From assembly GCA_903835145.1 (NCBI GenBank), contig CAILMA010000116.1, forward strand, positions 1 through 11,176: 11,176 nt of DNA, given 5' to 3'. Positions 1 to 7,215 of the stretch are shown here, one piece after another; the stretch's first letter is position 1; each line of letters starts with the position of its first letter. The notes below the pieces were generated by a model that saw only the letters and a list, made by a program, of their open reading frames with translations, did not search any database and had not been told where the DNA came from. The DNA comes from an uncultured Bacteroidota bacterium (GTDB lineage Bacteria > Bacteroidota > Bacteroidia > Chitinophagales > Chitinophagaceae). Made by a program: the position numbers and the translations under genes.

Positions 1-2526
1 AGCAATATAAATGTAGGTGGTGATGTGCTGGAACAAAACGGACAGTCCTTCATCATTCGAGGAATTGGTTTGCTTAATGATATTGGAGAAATCAACAACA
101 TCATAGTTACCAAAATCAACGGTGTACCTATCGTTGTTAAGAACCTTGCAACTGTAGTAGAAACAGAAAAACCACGCCTCGGTGATGTAAAACACGATAA
201 GGACGAAGATGTAGTTGAGGGAATTATTGTAATGCGTAAAGGCGAAAACGCCGAGGCAGTGCTCAATGGCATTCACGATAAAGTAAAAGAACTTAACGAA
301 AACATACTACCCAAGGATGTAAAAATTGTTCCATTCTACGATCGTACAAACCTTATGGAGTTTGCAACCCATACGGTTTTGCACAATCTTTTTGAGGGTA
401 TTATACTGGTTACGCTTATTGTACTCATTTTCATGGCCGACTGGCGCACCACGCTCACTGTGGGTATAATAGTGCCGCTTGCGTTGCTCTTTGCATTTAT
501 GCTCATGCGCATGAGGGGCATGACCGCCAACCTGCTTTCTATGGGAGCGGTGGATTTCGGTATCATTATAGATGGTGCTGTGGTAATGGTGGAGGGCATC
601 TTTGTAGCGCTTGACCATCGTGCCAAAGAGATTGGCATGGAGAAATTTAATAAGCTGGCAAAACTCGGCTTGTTTAAAAATGTGGGCACAGAAATGGGTA
701 AGGCCATATTCTTCTCCAAAGTCATTATCCTCACCTGCCTTATTCCAATTTTTGCCTTTAAGAAGGTAGAGGGAAAGATGTTCTCTCCCCTCGCCTACAC
801 ACTTGGTTTTGCATTGCTGGGGGCGTTAATATATACACTTACTTTAGTGCCCGCTCTTTCCAGCATACTCTTGCGAAAAAATGTGCGGGAAAAGAACAAC
901 CCTGTAGTACATTTCTTTGAGAAATACATCATGAGGGGATTCAAATGGGTTTATGCACACAGCAGAATTAGCTTGATTGTAGCCGTTTCTGTAATGGTGG
1001 TCACTTTCTTCTCAGCCCATTTCCTTGGCTCTGAATTCTTGCCGGAACTTGATGAAGGCGCACTTTGGGTAAAAGGACAACTCCCTATGAGCGCATCGCT
1101 GGAAGAATCTAACCAGATTGCACGAAAAATGATGACTATTCTCGCGCAGTTCCCCGAAGTAAGGCATACGCTGGCACAACAGGGCCGTACCGTTGATGGT
1201 ACCGACCCCAAGGGCTTCTTTAACATTGAAATTGCTGTTGACCTTAAGCCAAAGGACGAATGGCCCAAGGGCGTAACCTCTGAAAACCTCATTGAGGCGA
1301 TGGATAAACAGCTGAGCAAAATACCTGGTATTCTGTACAACTACTCCCAACCCATAAGGGATAATGTGGAAGAAGCTGTTGCAGGTGTGCCTGCATCGCT
1401 TGCAGTAAAAATATTCGGTACGAACTTTAGCACTATGGACTCGCTTGCAAACCAGGTGATGGATCAGTTGAAAACAGTGCAGGGAGTTGAAGACCTCGGT
1501 GTTTTGCGTAACCTGGGCCAACCGGAGTTCAGAATAGAGCTTGACCAGCAAAAAATGGCCATGTATGGAGTGAGCATTGCTGATGCCAACGCCGTTATTG
1601 AAATGGCCATTGGTGGTAAAGCCGCGACGCAACTATATGAAGGCGCGCGCAAATTTGACATCAGGGTGCGATACGACAAAGAGTTCCGTAACAATCAGGA
1701 AAAAATAGAGCAACTGATGGTACCGACAATGGACGGTACCAGAATACCACTTAAAGAAATAAGTGATATAAAGATTCTCACCGGCCCTTCCTTTGTTTAT
1801 CGCGATAATAATGCACGCTACATTCCGGTTAAGTTCTCTATTCGAGGCCGCGACCTCGGCAGCACCGTGGCTGAAGCTCAGAAAAAGGTTGCAGCCAAGG
1901 TGAAATTGCCACATGGCTACTTCCTGAGCTGGAACGGAGAATTTGAAAATGCTGAACGTGCATCAAAAACTTTGGCCAACGTTGTGCCACTGTGCCTTAT
2001 TGCAATCTTCCTGATTCTGTTCATTACCTATGGCAATGTAAAAGATGCGCTGCTTACCATTATGAACGTGCCATTTGCGTTGATAGGTGGTATCCTTGCG
2101 CTGCATGTTACACATATGAACTTCAGTATCAGTGCCGGTATAGGCTTTATAGCCCTGTTTGGCGTCTGCATTCAGAATGGAGTAATATTAATCAGCGTTT
2201 TCAGAAAAAACCTCGCCGATAAAATGACGCTGCACATGGCTATAGAGCATGGTGTGCACTCCAGAATAAGACCAGTGGTTATGACCGCACTCATGGCTGC
2301 AATCGGCCTTTTACCTGCGGCTATAAGCACTGGTATTGGCTCTGAAACGCAAAAGCCTTTGGCCATTGTAGTTATTGGAGGATTGATCACATCTACCCTG
2401 CTCACACTGCTGATATTACCAGTTATATATGCAGGTGTGCATAACCTCATTCACAAGCGTGAAAACAGAAAACTACTCAGAAAACTGGGGGCCATAAGTA
2501 AGCCACCTGATGTAAAAAGACAATAA
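1..2526 (+). CDS. CusA/CzcA-family heavy-metal efflux RND transporter, 5' partial
   Basis: Inner-membrane proton-driven pump of the HME-RND family. It normally works with a membrane-fusion protein and an outer-membrane channel to expel metal cations from the periplasm or cytoplasm. The frame is open from base 1, and its first codons (SNINVGGD) fit the family, so the true start lies left of the window; a GTG at 25 is not the start. The 841 codons seen compare with about 1040 in full-length members. Clear marks are the TM4 motif DFGIIIDGAVVMVE at codons 185-198, whose two Asp and final Glu are the family's proton-relay acidic residues, a large periplasmic domain after the first helix bundle (DPKGFF, LKPKDEWPKG), and a second bundle containing NVPFALIGG and NGVILISVFRKN. 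The tail is basic and ends in KPPDVKRQ. No frameshift was seen. The metal (Cu/Ag versus Zn/Co/Cd) cannot be decided from this fragment. Partner genes would be expected upstream, outside the window. Confidence 0.95.
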   Translation, partial: SNINVGGDVLEQNGQSFIIRGIGLLNDIGEINNIIVTKINGVPIVVKNLATVVETEKPRLGDVKHDKDEDVVEGIIVMRKGENAEAVLNGIHDKVKELNENILPKDVKIVPFYDRTNLMEFATHTVLHNLFEGIILVTLIVLIFMADWRTTLTVGIIVPLALLFAFMLMRMRGMTANLLSMGAVDFGIIIDGAVVMVEGIFVALDHRAKEIGMEKFNKLAKLGLFKNVGTEMGKAIFFSKVIILTCLIPIFAFKKVEGKMFSPLAYTLGFALLGALIYTLTLVPALSSILLRKNVREKNNPVVHFFEKYIMRGFKWVYAHSRISLIVAVSVMVVTFFSAHFLGSEFLPELDEGALWVKGQLPMSASLEESNQIARKMMTILAQFPEVRHTLAQQGRTVDGTDPKGFFNIEIAVDLKPKDEWPKGVTSENLIEAMDKQLSKIPGILYNYSQPIRDNVEEAVAGVPASLAVKIFGTNFSTMDSLANQVMDQLKTVQGVEDLGVLRNLGQPEFRIELDQQKMAMYGVSIADANAVIEMAIGGKAATQLYEGARKFDIRVRYDKEFRNNQEKIEQLMVPTMDGTRIPLKEISDIKILTGPSFVYRDNNARYIPVKFSIRGRDLGSTVAEAQKKVAAKVKLPHGYFLSWNGEFENAERASKTLANVVPLCLIAIFLILFITYGNVKDALLTIMNVPFALIGGILALHVTHMNFSISAGIGFIALFGVCIQNGVILISVFRKNLADKMTLHMAIEHGVHSRIRPVVMTALMAAIGLLPAAISTGIGSETQKPLAIVVIGGLITSTLLTLLILPVIYAGVHNLIHKRENRKLLRKLGAISKPPDVKRQ

Positions 2527-2530
2527 TGCA

Positions 2531-2568
2531 AACAGGGCTGCCATTTTCAGATGACAGCCCTGTTTTTT
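2531..2568 (+). terminator. Rho-independent terminator of the RND pump gene
   Basis: A perfect 10-bp stem (AACAGGGCTG at 2531-2540 with CAGCCCTGTT at 2555-2564) may extend by an inner CAT/ATG pairing. It overlaps a run of six T at 2563-2568. The hairpin begins 5 bases after the pump's stop codon. The converging minus-strand gene ends at 2598 and could also use this hairpin, but its U-tract on that strand is only three bases, so the plus-strand assignment is stronger. Confidence 0.88.
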
Positions 2569-2597
2569 ATACTAAAATAAATTACATATAAACGCTA

Positions 2598-3818
2598 CTA
2601 TTTTTTGAAAACCACAATCTTAAGGTAGTCATCAGTTTGTTCAAAAAAAGGTTCCTTAAATCCATTTTGCTTTAATATTGGCAATACCTTTCTCCGAATC
2701 CCCAGTCCGCGATCGTCAATAAACCCATAGTCCTTGGTAATTCGAATCAATATAGGGTTTCTGGGGTATTGCTGACCAGCCATTATCTTCTCAATCGTAA
2801 GTGTATTCGGTAGTCTCCCAAAACTGGTAATTTCTATTCTATCCGCAAAAATCTCAATTCTGTTTTGATTTGCTTTCGTGTAGTCCCTGTGAATCAATGC
2901 ATTGACAATCAGCTCCCTTAGTATCTCAGGCGGGTATTCCCAGTTTCTTTCCCGGGTAATATGGTCACTTGCAATTGCCTCTACTGACAATTTTTCTTGT
3001 AGATTCAGCATTATTCTTGTTACCAATCCCGGAATCAATATTTCCCGAAAATCATTTTTGAGTTCCGCTATGGCTCCGCTCACAACTTCATCAGATTGTG
3101 TATTAATTGATTGTTCCGAACCACTATAATGAATGATTCGAAATCCCGACTGATGTAAAAACCGCAACGGATGCTTGCCAAACAGCAACAATCCGGCCAG
3201 CGAACAAACGAAGGTTTTACCCTCGTGGTTGGCCATCAGGTCCAGTTGCAACAGCCGTTGTTTTATCATTTCATAGTCATCCGGATCAAGTGTTTCGTCG
3301 TAGTTCTTTTTGTAATAATTAAGAAAGAGCGCAAGATCAATATCTGATATTGATGAACCAGAAACAGGAAGGGTCTCAGCATGAATAAAACCTGATTCTT
3401 GAGCCAAACGAATAATTTGCTCCCTTGTCGCAAGTTGATTGATACTTCCGGTTCTGATATAAATATCCGGCCGCTCATTGTGCATAACTGCATAGGGTTT
3501 GGTTGTACCTTGCTCTATTGTTATTACTGCCACAACACCATTAGGAGTTACAACTTCTTCATAAAACGGTATTATTTGCGGATCTATATAATGTCGAAAA
3601 ATTGTATCCATTACCCACTTTTCACAATCGGTTGCATTTCTCGTCAATCCCGATATTGTGCCATCATCTTCAACGCCCAGAAAAACACGGCCTCCTTTAA
3701 AATTGGCCATGGCAACAACTTCACGTGCAATTTTCTCCGGTCTTACATCGTCACGCTTAAACTCAACCCCTGAATTTTCTCCATTAGCTAAAATATCAAA
3801 AAGTTCCGCCTGAGTCAT
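2598..3818 (-). CDS. AlbA_2 (Schlafen-type) DNA-binding / HATPase_c_4 RecG-like regulator
   Basis: A 406-residue protein of the widespread 'putative DNA-binding / ATP-dependent helicase RecG-like' family; despite that database name it has no helicase motor. The N-terminal AlbA_2 domain (about residues 5-130) shows the family marks VEFKRD (18-23), AMANFKGGRVFLGVEDDG (36-53) and the IYIRTGS strand (119-125). A linker carries LLLFGKHP (211-218). The C-terminal ATPase-like domain (about 270-406) shows RELIVNALIHRDY (301-313), IEIFADRIEI (321-330), RNPILIRI (353-360) and the glycine-rich RGLGIRR (370-376). Family members are thought to be transcription regulators or nucleic-acid-responsive factors; their biochemical role is mostly unknown. 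The start is the first ATG of the frame and no Shine-Dalgarno is visible. It lies 38 bases after the glycosyltransferase stop on the same strand, so it may be the last gene of the glf operon, but nothing links its function to glycan synthesis. Confidence 0.88.
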   Translation of the reverse strand: MTQAELFDILANGENSGVEFKRDDVRPEKIAREVVAMANFKGGRVFLGVEDDGTISGLTRNATDCEKWVMDTIFRHYIDPQIIPFYEEVVTPNGVVAVITIEQGTTKPYAVMHNERPDIYIRTGSINQLATREQIIRLAQESGFIHAETLPVSGSSISDIDLALFLNYYKKNYDETLDPDDYEMIKQRLLQLDLMANHEGKTFVCSLAGLLLFGKHPLRFLHQSGFRIIHYSGSEQSINTQSDEVVSGAIAELKNDFREILIPGLVTRIMLNLQEKLSVEAIASDHITRERNWEYPPEILRELIVNALIHRDYTKANQNRIEIFADRIEITSFGRLPNTLTIEKIMAGQQYPRNPILIRITKDYGFIDDRGLGIRRKVLPILKQNGFKEPFFEQTDDYLKIVVFKK

Positions 3819-3856
3819 AGTTCATTCTCTTAAATCCTAATCATTCATTCTTTCGT

Positions 3857-4573
3857 TCACTTCGCCACGCTATTACTGGCATCCTTTAGTTGGTGGAACA
3901 GTTTGAAGCCATGCTTAATAAACGAAAAGGTCTTCACGCTTGGTGAGCCTCCACTTCGGTCGCGGAAATGAATGTCCACCCACTTAATTTTTGCTATTTT
4001 GTTAGAGAGTACTGAAACATAAATATTGGCAAGGTGGAAGTCTTTTGGCACCTTATAAGCTATTTGCTTCATCACACTTTCATGTATCAGTCGGTAGGGG
4101 ACATTCGCGTCCTTCACCCACTGCCCGGTAGCTGCAAACGTAAATAAGGTAACAAAGCGGGAAATGAGGTAACGCTTCATACCGTCGTCTCGCGTCTTGC
4201 GGAAACCATAAACAGCCTTAAAGTCTTTTTTTGCCATTTCAATAACGGCAGGCAGATATTGAGGGTCGCACTGGCCATCAGAGTCAATTTGTAAAATCCA
4301 GTCCGCACCATTTTCAAGCGCCATTTGGTAACCAAGTACGCATGATTGCCCATGACCGGAATTCGGCTTATCCACAATTTTTATCCTCGGAAATTTCGAT
4401 TCAAACTCACGCAATATTTTCAGAGTACCGTCTTTCGACCCGTCATTGAGGATGCACAAAGTGTAATTCAGCTTCGTGTCAGCCAATGCTTTATTCCAAT
4501 CTTCACATACACTTGTAATTGCCTCCTCTTCGTTATAGACAGGCATTACTACCCACAGATTATTAATGTTCAT
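3857..4573 (-). CDS. Family 2 glycosyltransferase (GT-A fold), soluble or peripheral
   Basis: A 238-residue glycosyltransferase that transfers a sugar from a nucleotide-sugar donor, acting at the cytoplasmic membrane face. The GT2 marks are VVMPVYNEEE (8-17), NDGSKDGT (43-50), KPNSGHGQSCVLGYQMAL (69-86) and the metal-binding DSD at 97-99, followed by a fold extending through the acceptor region (DANVPYR). No C-terminal membrane helices are present, unlike many dolichyl-phosphate-mannose-type relatives. I place the start at the ATG at 4573 because the protein then begins MNINNLWVVMPVYN, with the first GT-A strand in its usual place. An ATG 36 bases upstream at 4609 would add 12 residues with no family support. 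The chosen ATG overlaps the glf stop by 11 bases (ATGAACATTAA), which suggests translational coupling. Donor and acceptor are unknown; the neighbour makes UDP-galactofuranose plausible. Confidence 0.9.
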   Translation of the reverse strand: MNINNLWVVMPVYNEEEAITSVCEDWNKALADTKLNYTLCILNDGSKDGTLKILREFESKFPRIKIVDKPNSGHGQSCVLGYQMALENGADWILQIDSDGQCDPQYLPAVIEMAKKDFKAVYGFRKTRDDGMKRYLISRFVTLFTFAATGQWVKDANVPYRLIHESVMKQIAYKVPKDFHLANIYVSVLSNKIAKIKWVDIHFRDRSGGSPSVKTFSFIKHGFKLFHQLKDASNSVAK

Positions 4574-5717
4574 AGCGGTTTTTGATAAGGTTGAACGTAT
4601 GAAGCGCACGTTCTATCACTTCATCGGTATTAAAATATTTATATTCAGCCAGTCGGCCGCAAAAATATACATTATTGTTTGCTGTTTCTTCCTCTGCAAG
4701 TGCTTTGTATCTATCATACAATGCAGCATTGGCTTCCATGGGTATAGGATAATATGGGTCGCCTTCAGCTGTCGGGTATTCGTAGGATATTACTGTATGC
4801 GGATGTTTTTGCCCTGTAACGTGTTTTATTTCCACAGTGCGGGTATACCCATGCTCATTAGGGTAATTAATTTGCACACAAGGCTGGGTATATTCAGTTG
4901 GTTCTTCCTTGAATTCAAACTGCAGTGACCGCCACGGCAATTTACCGAGCTTAAAATCAAAATACTCATCAATCTGACCCGTATATACTGTTGCAATACC
5001 GGGTTTCAGACTATGACGCAATGTCTCAAAGTCGGTTTCAAGCATCACATCTATGTTCGGGTGGCTCACCATGTTGGTAAACATGTTAGTGAAACCCTCC
5101 GCCGGCGTTAACTGATACTCATGATCTACATAGCGCTCATCGGTATTCAGCCTCACCGGTATCCTGCCACAAACTGATGGCGCAAGGTCTCGCGGATGAA
5201 TATTCCATTGTTTTAAGGTATAACCAAGGTAAAAAGCTTCGTATAGCTCACGCCCTACCCTGCTTAACACAAACTCTTCTGAGTTAGCCGGGTTGGGAAA
5301 ATGCTCCCTGCGGGAAGCCAGCAAGGCTTCAGCCTGCTCTGCGTTCAAATCGGGCTGCTTAAAAAACTGCCTCAGTGTGAGCAAGTTGATAGGGAATGGA
5401 TATAAATCGTTATTTACTGAGCTCTTAACTATGTAGTTACCGGGTATCCACTTCGTAAAATTCGAAAGGTAATTAACAAGGTCTATCTTATTAGATCGGA
5501 AGTAATGCGGGCCATAACGATGTATCAGCACTCCTGATTCATGACGGGTATCGAAACAATTTCCGGCGATGTGTGCACGCTTGTCCACCAGTAACACTTT
5601 CCAGCCCAATTGAGAAGCAAGCCGTTCGGCTATCACACAACCTACCGGACCAGCACCTGCCACAATCACCGAATATTCCTTTTCTATTTTACTAACTTGG
5701 TTTATCATTAAAGGCAT
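4563..5717 (-). CDS. glf: UDP-galactopyranose mutase
   Basis: A FAD-dependent cytoplasmic enzyme that interconverts UDP-galactopyranose and UDP-galactofuranose, the donor for galactofuranose in surface polysaccharides. The 384-residue length is normal for bacterial members. Visible marks are the Rossmann loop VAGAGPVG (19-26), the FAD ribose-binding acidic end at VDKR (44-47), AGNCFD (51-56), HRYGPHYF (66-73), GYTLKQW (165-171), RIPVRLNTDERY (185-196) and the C-terminal signature GRLAEYKYFNTDEV (354-367), whose Arg contacts substrate in studied family members. The window gives two possible starts, ATG at 5717 and ATG at 5708 (M1 and M4). Neither has a Shine-Dalgarno and the longer is listed. 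It is first in a minus-strand set with the glycosyltransferase, whose start overlaps this stop, pointing to a joint role in a surface glycan. Confidence 0.96.
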   Translation of the reverse strand: MPLMINQVSKIEKEYSVIVAGAGPVGCVIAERLASQLGWKVLLVDKRAHIAGNCFDTRHESGVLIHRYGPHYFRSNKIDLVNYLSNFTKWIPGNYIVKSSVNNDLYPFPINLLTLRQFFKQPDLNAEQAEALLASRREHFPNPANSEEFVLSRVGRELYEAFYLGYTLKQWNIHPRDLAPSVCGRIPVRLNTDERYVDHEYQLTPAEGFTNMFTNMVSHPNIDVMLETDFETLRHSLKPGIATVYTGQIDEYFDFKLGKLPWRSLQFEFKEEPTEYTQPCVQINYPNEHGYTRTVEIKHVTGQKHPHTVISYEYPTAEGDPYYPIPMEANAALYDRYKALAEEETANNNVYFCGRLAEYKYFNTDEVIERALHTFNLIKNRYEH

Positions 5718-5729
5718 TAATATTCTTAA

Positions 5730-5753
5730 TTTGTATACAAAGGTGTAAAGATA
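5730..5753 (-). promoter_or_regulatory. Possible glf promoter -7 box with an adjoining 12-bp palindrome
   Basis: On the minus strand TATCTTTA (5753-5746) matches the Bacteroidota -7 element TAnnTTTG at all but the last base and lies 28 bases before the glf start. Just downstream is a perfect 12-bp palindrome, TTTGTATACAAA (5730-5741), which would cover the predicted transcription start, a typical operator position. No good -33 TTTG was found at the usual spacing, so both calls are tentative. Confidence 0.25.
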
Positions 5754-5823
5754 ATAGAATATAGTTTTCTTTTGTTGCAGTAATGCAATTTTCTTCGATG
5801 CCTCCCTAAAACATAAGAACTTG

Positions 5824-5840
5824 ATAAACTAACAGTTTAT
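5824..5840 (-). terminator. AT-rich hairpin overlapping the MauE-thioredoxin stop codon
   Basis: A perfect 7-bp inverted repeat with a 3-base loop (ATAAACT-AAC-AGTTTAT on the plus strand) includes the TAA stop of the gene ending at 5837. The stem is AT-rich and the bases that follow on the minus strand do not form a clean U-tract, so it is at best a weak terminator or a 3'-end stabilising hairpin. Confidence 0.3.
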
Positions 5841-6772
5841 TTTACCTGTTTTCCTGCTACCCAATCTTCAAGAAATTGCTGCCCGAGGTCGTTGTAATCT
5901 TCGGATCCAGCGATTTCGCCGTTGTCAATTAATAATATTAAGGGGAAAATGCCGTGTGTAATATTCAAAAAATCATCTTTATCAAGCCTTGTATAAGGCA
6001 CATCATTCGCCTTCGTCACCTTCCAGAAATCAGTGAGGTCGCTTTGCAAGCCTCCAATAACCATAAACAGCGGAAGTGCCGGATTGCTCTGGTGCATAAG
6101 GTGAAGCTTGTAGGCCGCTAACCGGCAATGGGGGCATCCCTGATGAAAGAACGCAACAACGTGTTTGCCTTTACGTAAATCAGGAACAGCGTTGGAACTC
6201 AATTTAAACAACGGCGCTATATCACTTACATAGGGTGGCCTACCTGAAAGCTTACTCTGCTGCAAGGGCACTACAAAAAGAATAAATGGCAACACCAAAC
6301 CAGCAATTGAAATAGCCGAAACAACTAAGTAATCCCGCCGGAACCTAAGCCCTTCAGCATAGCGCAGCAGCACCAAAACCGCGGCTATCAATGCCATGTT
6401 TTTGCCCAGAGATGCAGCCGGACTTAGCAACACTTTGTCGCCAAAACAGCCACAATTGACCTCACCGCCAAATCTGACCCACAAATAAATAATATAAATA
6501 CTAAATATACTCAACAGAGCGAGAGCCACTTTGAGCACCCATTTGTTGGCGCCAAACAGACTGACCAACAACAAACAGCCCAAGCCAGCCTCCATACCAA
6601 CAAACAGCCGCGCGCCAACAGCTGCTAATAACCACGGCAAGTGAAGAAACTCAACAAGCGTGTACTCAAATAACTGAATGGGAAAAGCCTTGGTGTAAGA
6701 AGAATAAAGAAATACCGAACCTACCAAAAAGGAAAGAGCAAAGAATAATATTTTTTTAATGCTTTTTTTCAC
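5837..6772 (-). CDS. MauE/DoxX-like membrane domain fused to a periplasmic thioredoxin fold (CPHC)
   Basis: A 311-residue membrane protein. The first half resembles MauE, a DoxX-like four-helix domain associated with disulfide handling. Predicted helices lie near residues 8-24, 48-74, 78-98 and 120-136, with the typical NCGCFG motif (C107, C109) before helix four. A further helix at about 150-170 leads to a thioredoxin-like domain (about 180-311) with VVAFFHQGCPHC (active-site C213 and C216) and a likely cis-Pro at P277 (GIFPLILL). The expected role is thiol-disulfide exchange in the envelope, with electrons possibly passed from the membrane cysteine pair to the CPHC centre; this is inferred from the fusion. 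The start codon is GTG at 6772: an in-frame stop lies 11 codons upstream and no ATG lies between. The protein then begins MKKSIKKILFF, a normal basic N-terminus before a helix. It is not overlapped by glf, which starts 119 bases further on, and may be separately transcribed. Confidence 0.85.
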   Translation of the reverse strand: MKKSIKKILFFALSFLVGSVFLYSSYTKAFPIQLFEYTLVEFLHLPWLLAAVGARLFVGMEAGLGCLLLVSLFGANKWVLKVALALLSIFSIYIIYLWVRFGGEVNCGCFGDKVLLSPAASLGKNMALIAAVLVLLRYAEGLRFRRDYLVVSAISIAGLVLPFILFVVPLQQSKLSGRPPYVSDIAPLFKLSSNAVPDLRKGKHVVAFFHQGCPHCRLAAYKLHLMHQSNPALPLFMVIGGLQSDLTDFWKVTKANDVPYTRLDKDDFLNITHGIFPLILLIDNGEIAGSEDYNDLGQQFLEDWVAGKQVK

Positions 6773-6788
6773 GATCAGGCGAGGGTCA

Positions 6789-6846
6789 CAGAATTTTCAT
6801 AAAACTAAAATGGATTTGCGGAAGGACCAAAAAATTATGAATTCTG
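6789..6846. repeat. Imperfect inverted repeat flanking the MauE-thioredoxin promoter
   Basis: The arm CAGAATTTTCATAA (6789-6802) is complementary to TTATGAATTCTG (6835-6846) over 12 base pairs with a two-T bulge and a 32-base spacer. The arms enclose the predicted promoter of the MauE-thioredoxin gene. Most of it would not be transcribed from that promoter, so a protein-binding pair of half-sites is more likely than an RNA hairpin. The function is unknown. Confidence 0.4.
6800..6831 (-). promoter_or_regulatory. Predicted Bacteroidota-type promoter of the MauE-thioredoxin gene
   Basis: Read on the minus strand, TTTG (6831-6828) is followed after 20 bases by TAGTTTTA (6807-6800), which matches the -33 TTTG / -7 TAnnTTTG pattern except for the final base. 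The spacing is within the normal range. The -7 box lies 27 bases before the GTG start, giving a leader of about 20 bases. Confidence 0.4.
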
Positions 6847-6883
6847 GCCTTTGATACGCAAAAGTGCAAGTCAATGGCGGCAT

Positions 6884-6926
6884 CCATAAAAACAAAAGAG
6901 CAGAATCCCGGTATCCGGAATTCTGC
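6884..6926 (-). terminator. Rho-independent terminator of the small lipoprotein gene
   Basis: On the minus strand, GCAGAAT and ATTCTGC (6926-6920 with 6906-6900) and an inner CCGG/CCGG pairing form an 11-bp stem with one mismatch and a 3-base loop. A T-rich tract of the form TCTTTTGTTTTTATGG follows. It starts about 20 bases after the lipoprotein stop and separates that gene from the MauE-thioredoxin gene. Confidence 0.85.
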
Positions 6927-6945
6927 CTGTCTTGTTTGGGAATAG

Positions 6946-7173
6946 TTAGAGGTGACAAGTAGTGCCACCTGGCAAAGTACTGTTGGCCTGTGTCTGGTAG
7001 TTATTGCAGGTATTTTTTGCATCCGTGTAAGTGGAATTGTCCACGTTATGCGTTGTGGTTGAAGATACTGTGCTCACCACTGTCGTGCAGGTGCAGGTAT
7101 AATTTTTCTTACATGACCCGAAGGTAAAAATTCCGATAGCACCGATCGCCAATAATGTAATTCTCGTTTTCAT
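6946..7173 (-). CDS. Small cysteine-containing lipoprotein, 75 residues
   Basis: A short secreted lipoprotein with no function I can name. Residues 1-20 form a signal sequence (basic MKTR, hydrophobic LLAIGAIGIFTF) ending in the lipobox FGSC, with C21 the lipidated cysteine. The mature part begins CKKNYTCTC, is very rich in Thr and Ser, and has four further cysteines (C27, C29, C56, C73) that could make two disulfides. The CKK start followed by a YTCTC segment is something I associate with short lipoproteins of Bacteroidota. The gene is complete, has its own terminator just downstream and a -7-like box upstream, and shows no Shine-Dalgarno. It lies in front of a membrane thioredoxin gene on the same strand; a substrate or partner relation is possible but only inferred. 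Confidence 0.8.
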   Translation of the reverse strand: MKTRITLLAIGAIGIFTFGSCKKNYTCTCTTVVSTVSSTTTHNVDNSTYTDAKNTCNNYQTQANSTLPGGTTCHL

Positions 7174-7207
7174 AGCAGCTAATTTTAGTTACAGGAAAAG
7201 AAGTAAG

Positions 7208-7215
7208 TAAAACTA
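7208..7215 (-). promoter_or_regulatory. Possible -7 box of the small lipoprotein gene
   Basis: TAGTTTTA on the minus strand, 34 bases before the ATG, is identical to the -7 box proposed for the MauE-thioredoxin gene. A -33 TTTG at about 20 bases upstream was not found, and the TGCCGTG inverted repeat begins at its edge. Confidence 0.25.

Noticed and set aside
25-27. GTG at 25 as the start of the RND pump gene
   Set aside because: The frame is open to base 1 and the upstream codons encode SNINVGGD, which fits the conserved periplasmic part of the family. The gene is truncated by the window edge.
1012-1632. A 206-codon minus-strand open frame inside the RND pump gene
   Set aside because: It lies wholly antisense to a strongly conserved pump domain, has low-complexity His/Cys/Phe-rich composition and resembles no protein family. 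It is a shadow frame.
2527-2597. The region between the convergent genes as an attachment site or mobile-element scar
   Set aside because: No direct repeats, integrase or tRNA remnant are present, and the hairpin is fully explained as a terminator.
4574-4609. Upstream ATG at 4609 as the start of the glycosyltransferase
   Set aside because: It would add 12 residues with no family similarity before the first GT-A strand and deepen the overlap with glf to 47 bases. The ATG at 4573 gives the usual N-terminus.
5775-5788. Hairpin TTGCA-GTAA-TGCAA followed by TTTT as a plus-strand terminator
   Set aside because: The stem is only five base pairs and no plus-strand gene ends nearby. It is probably chance in AT-rich sequence.
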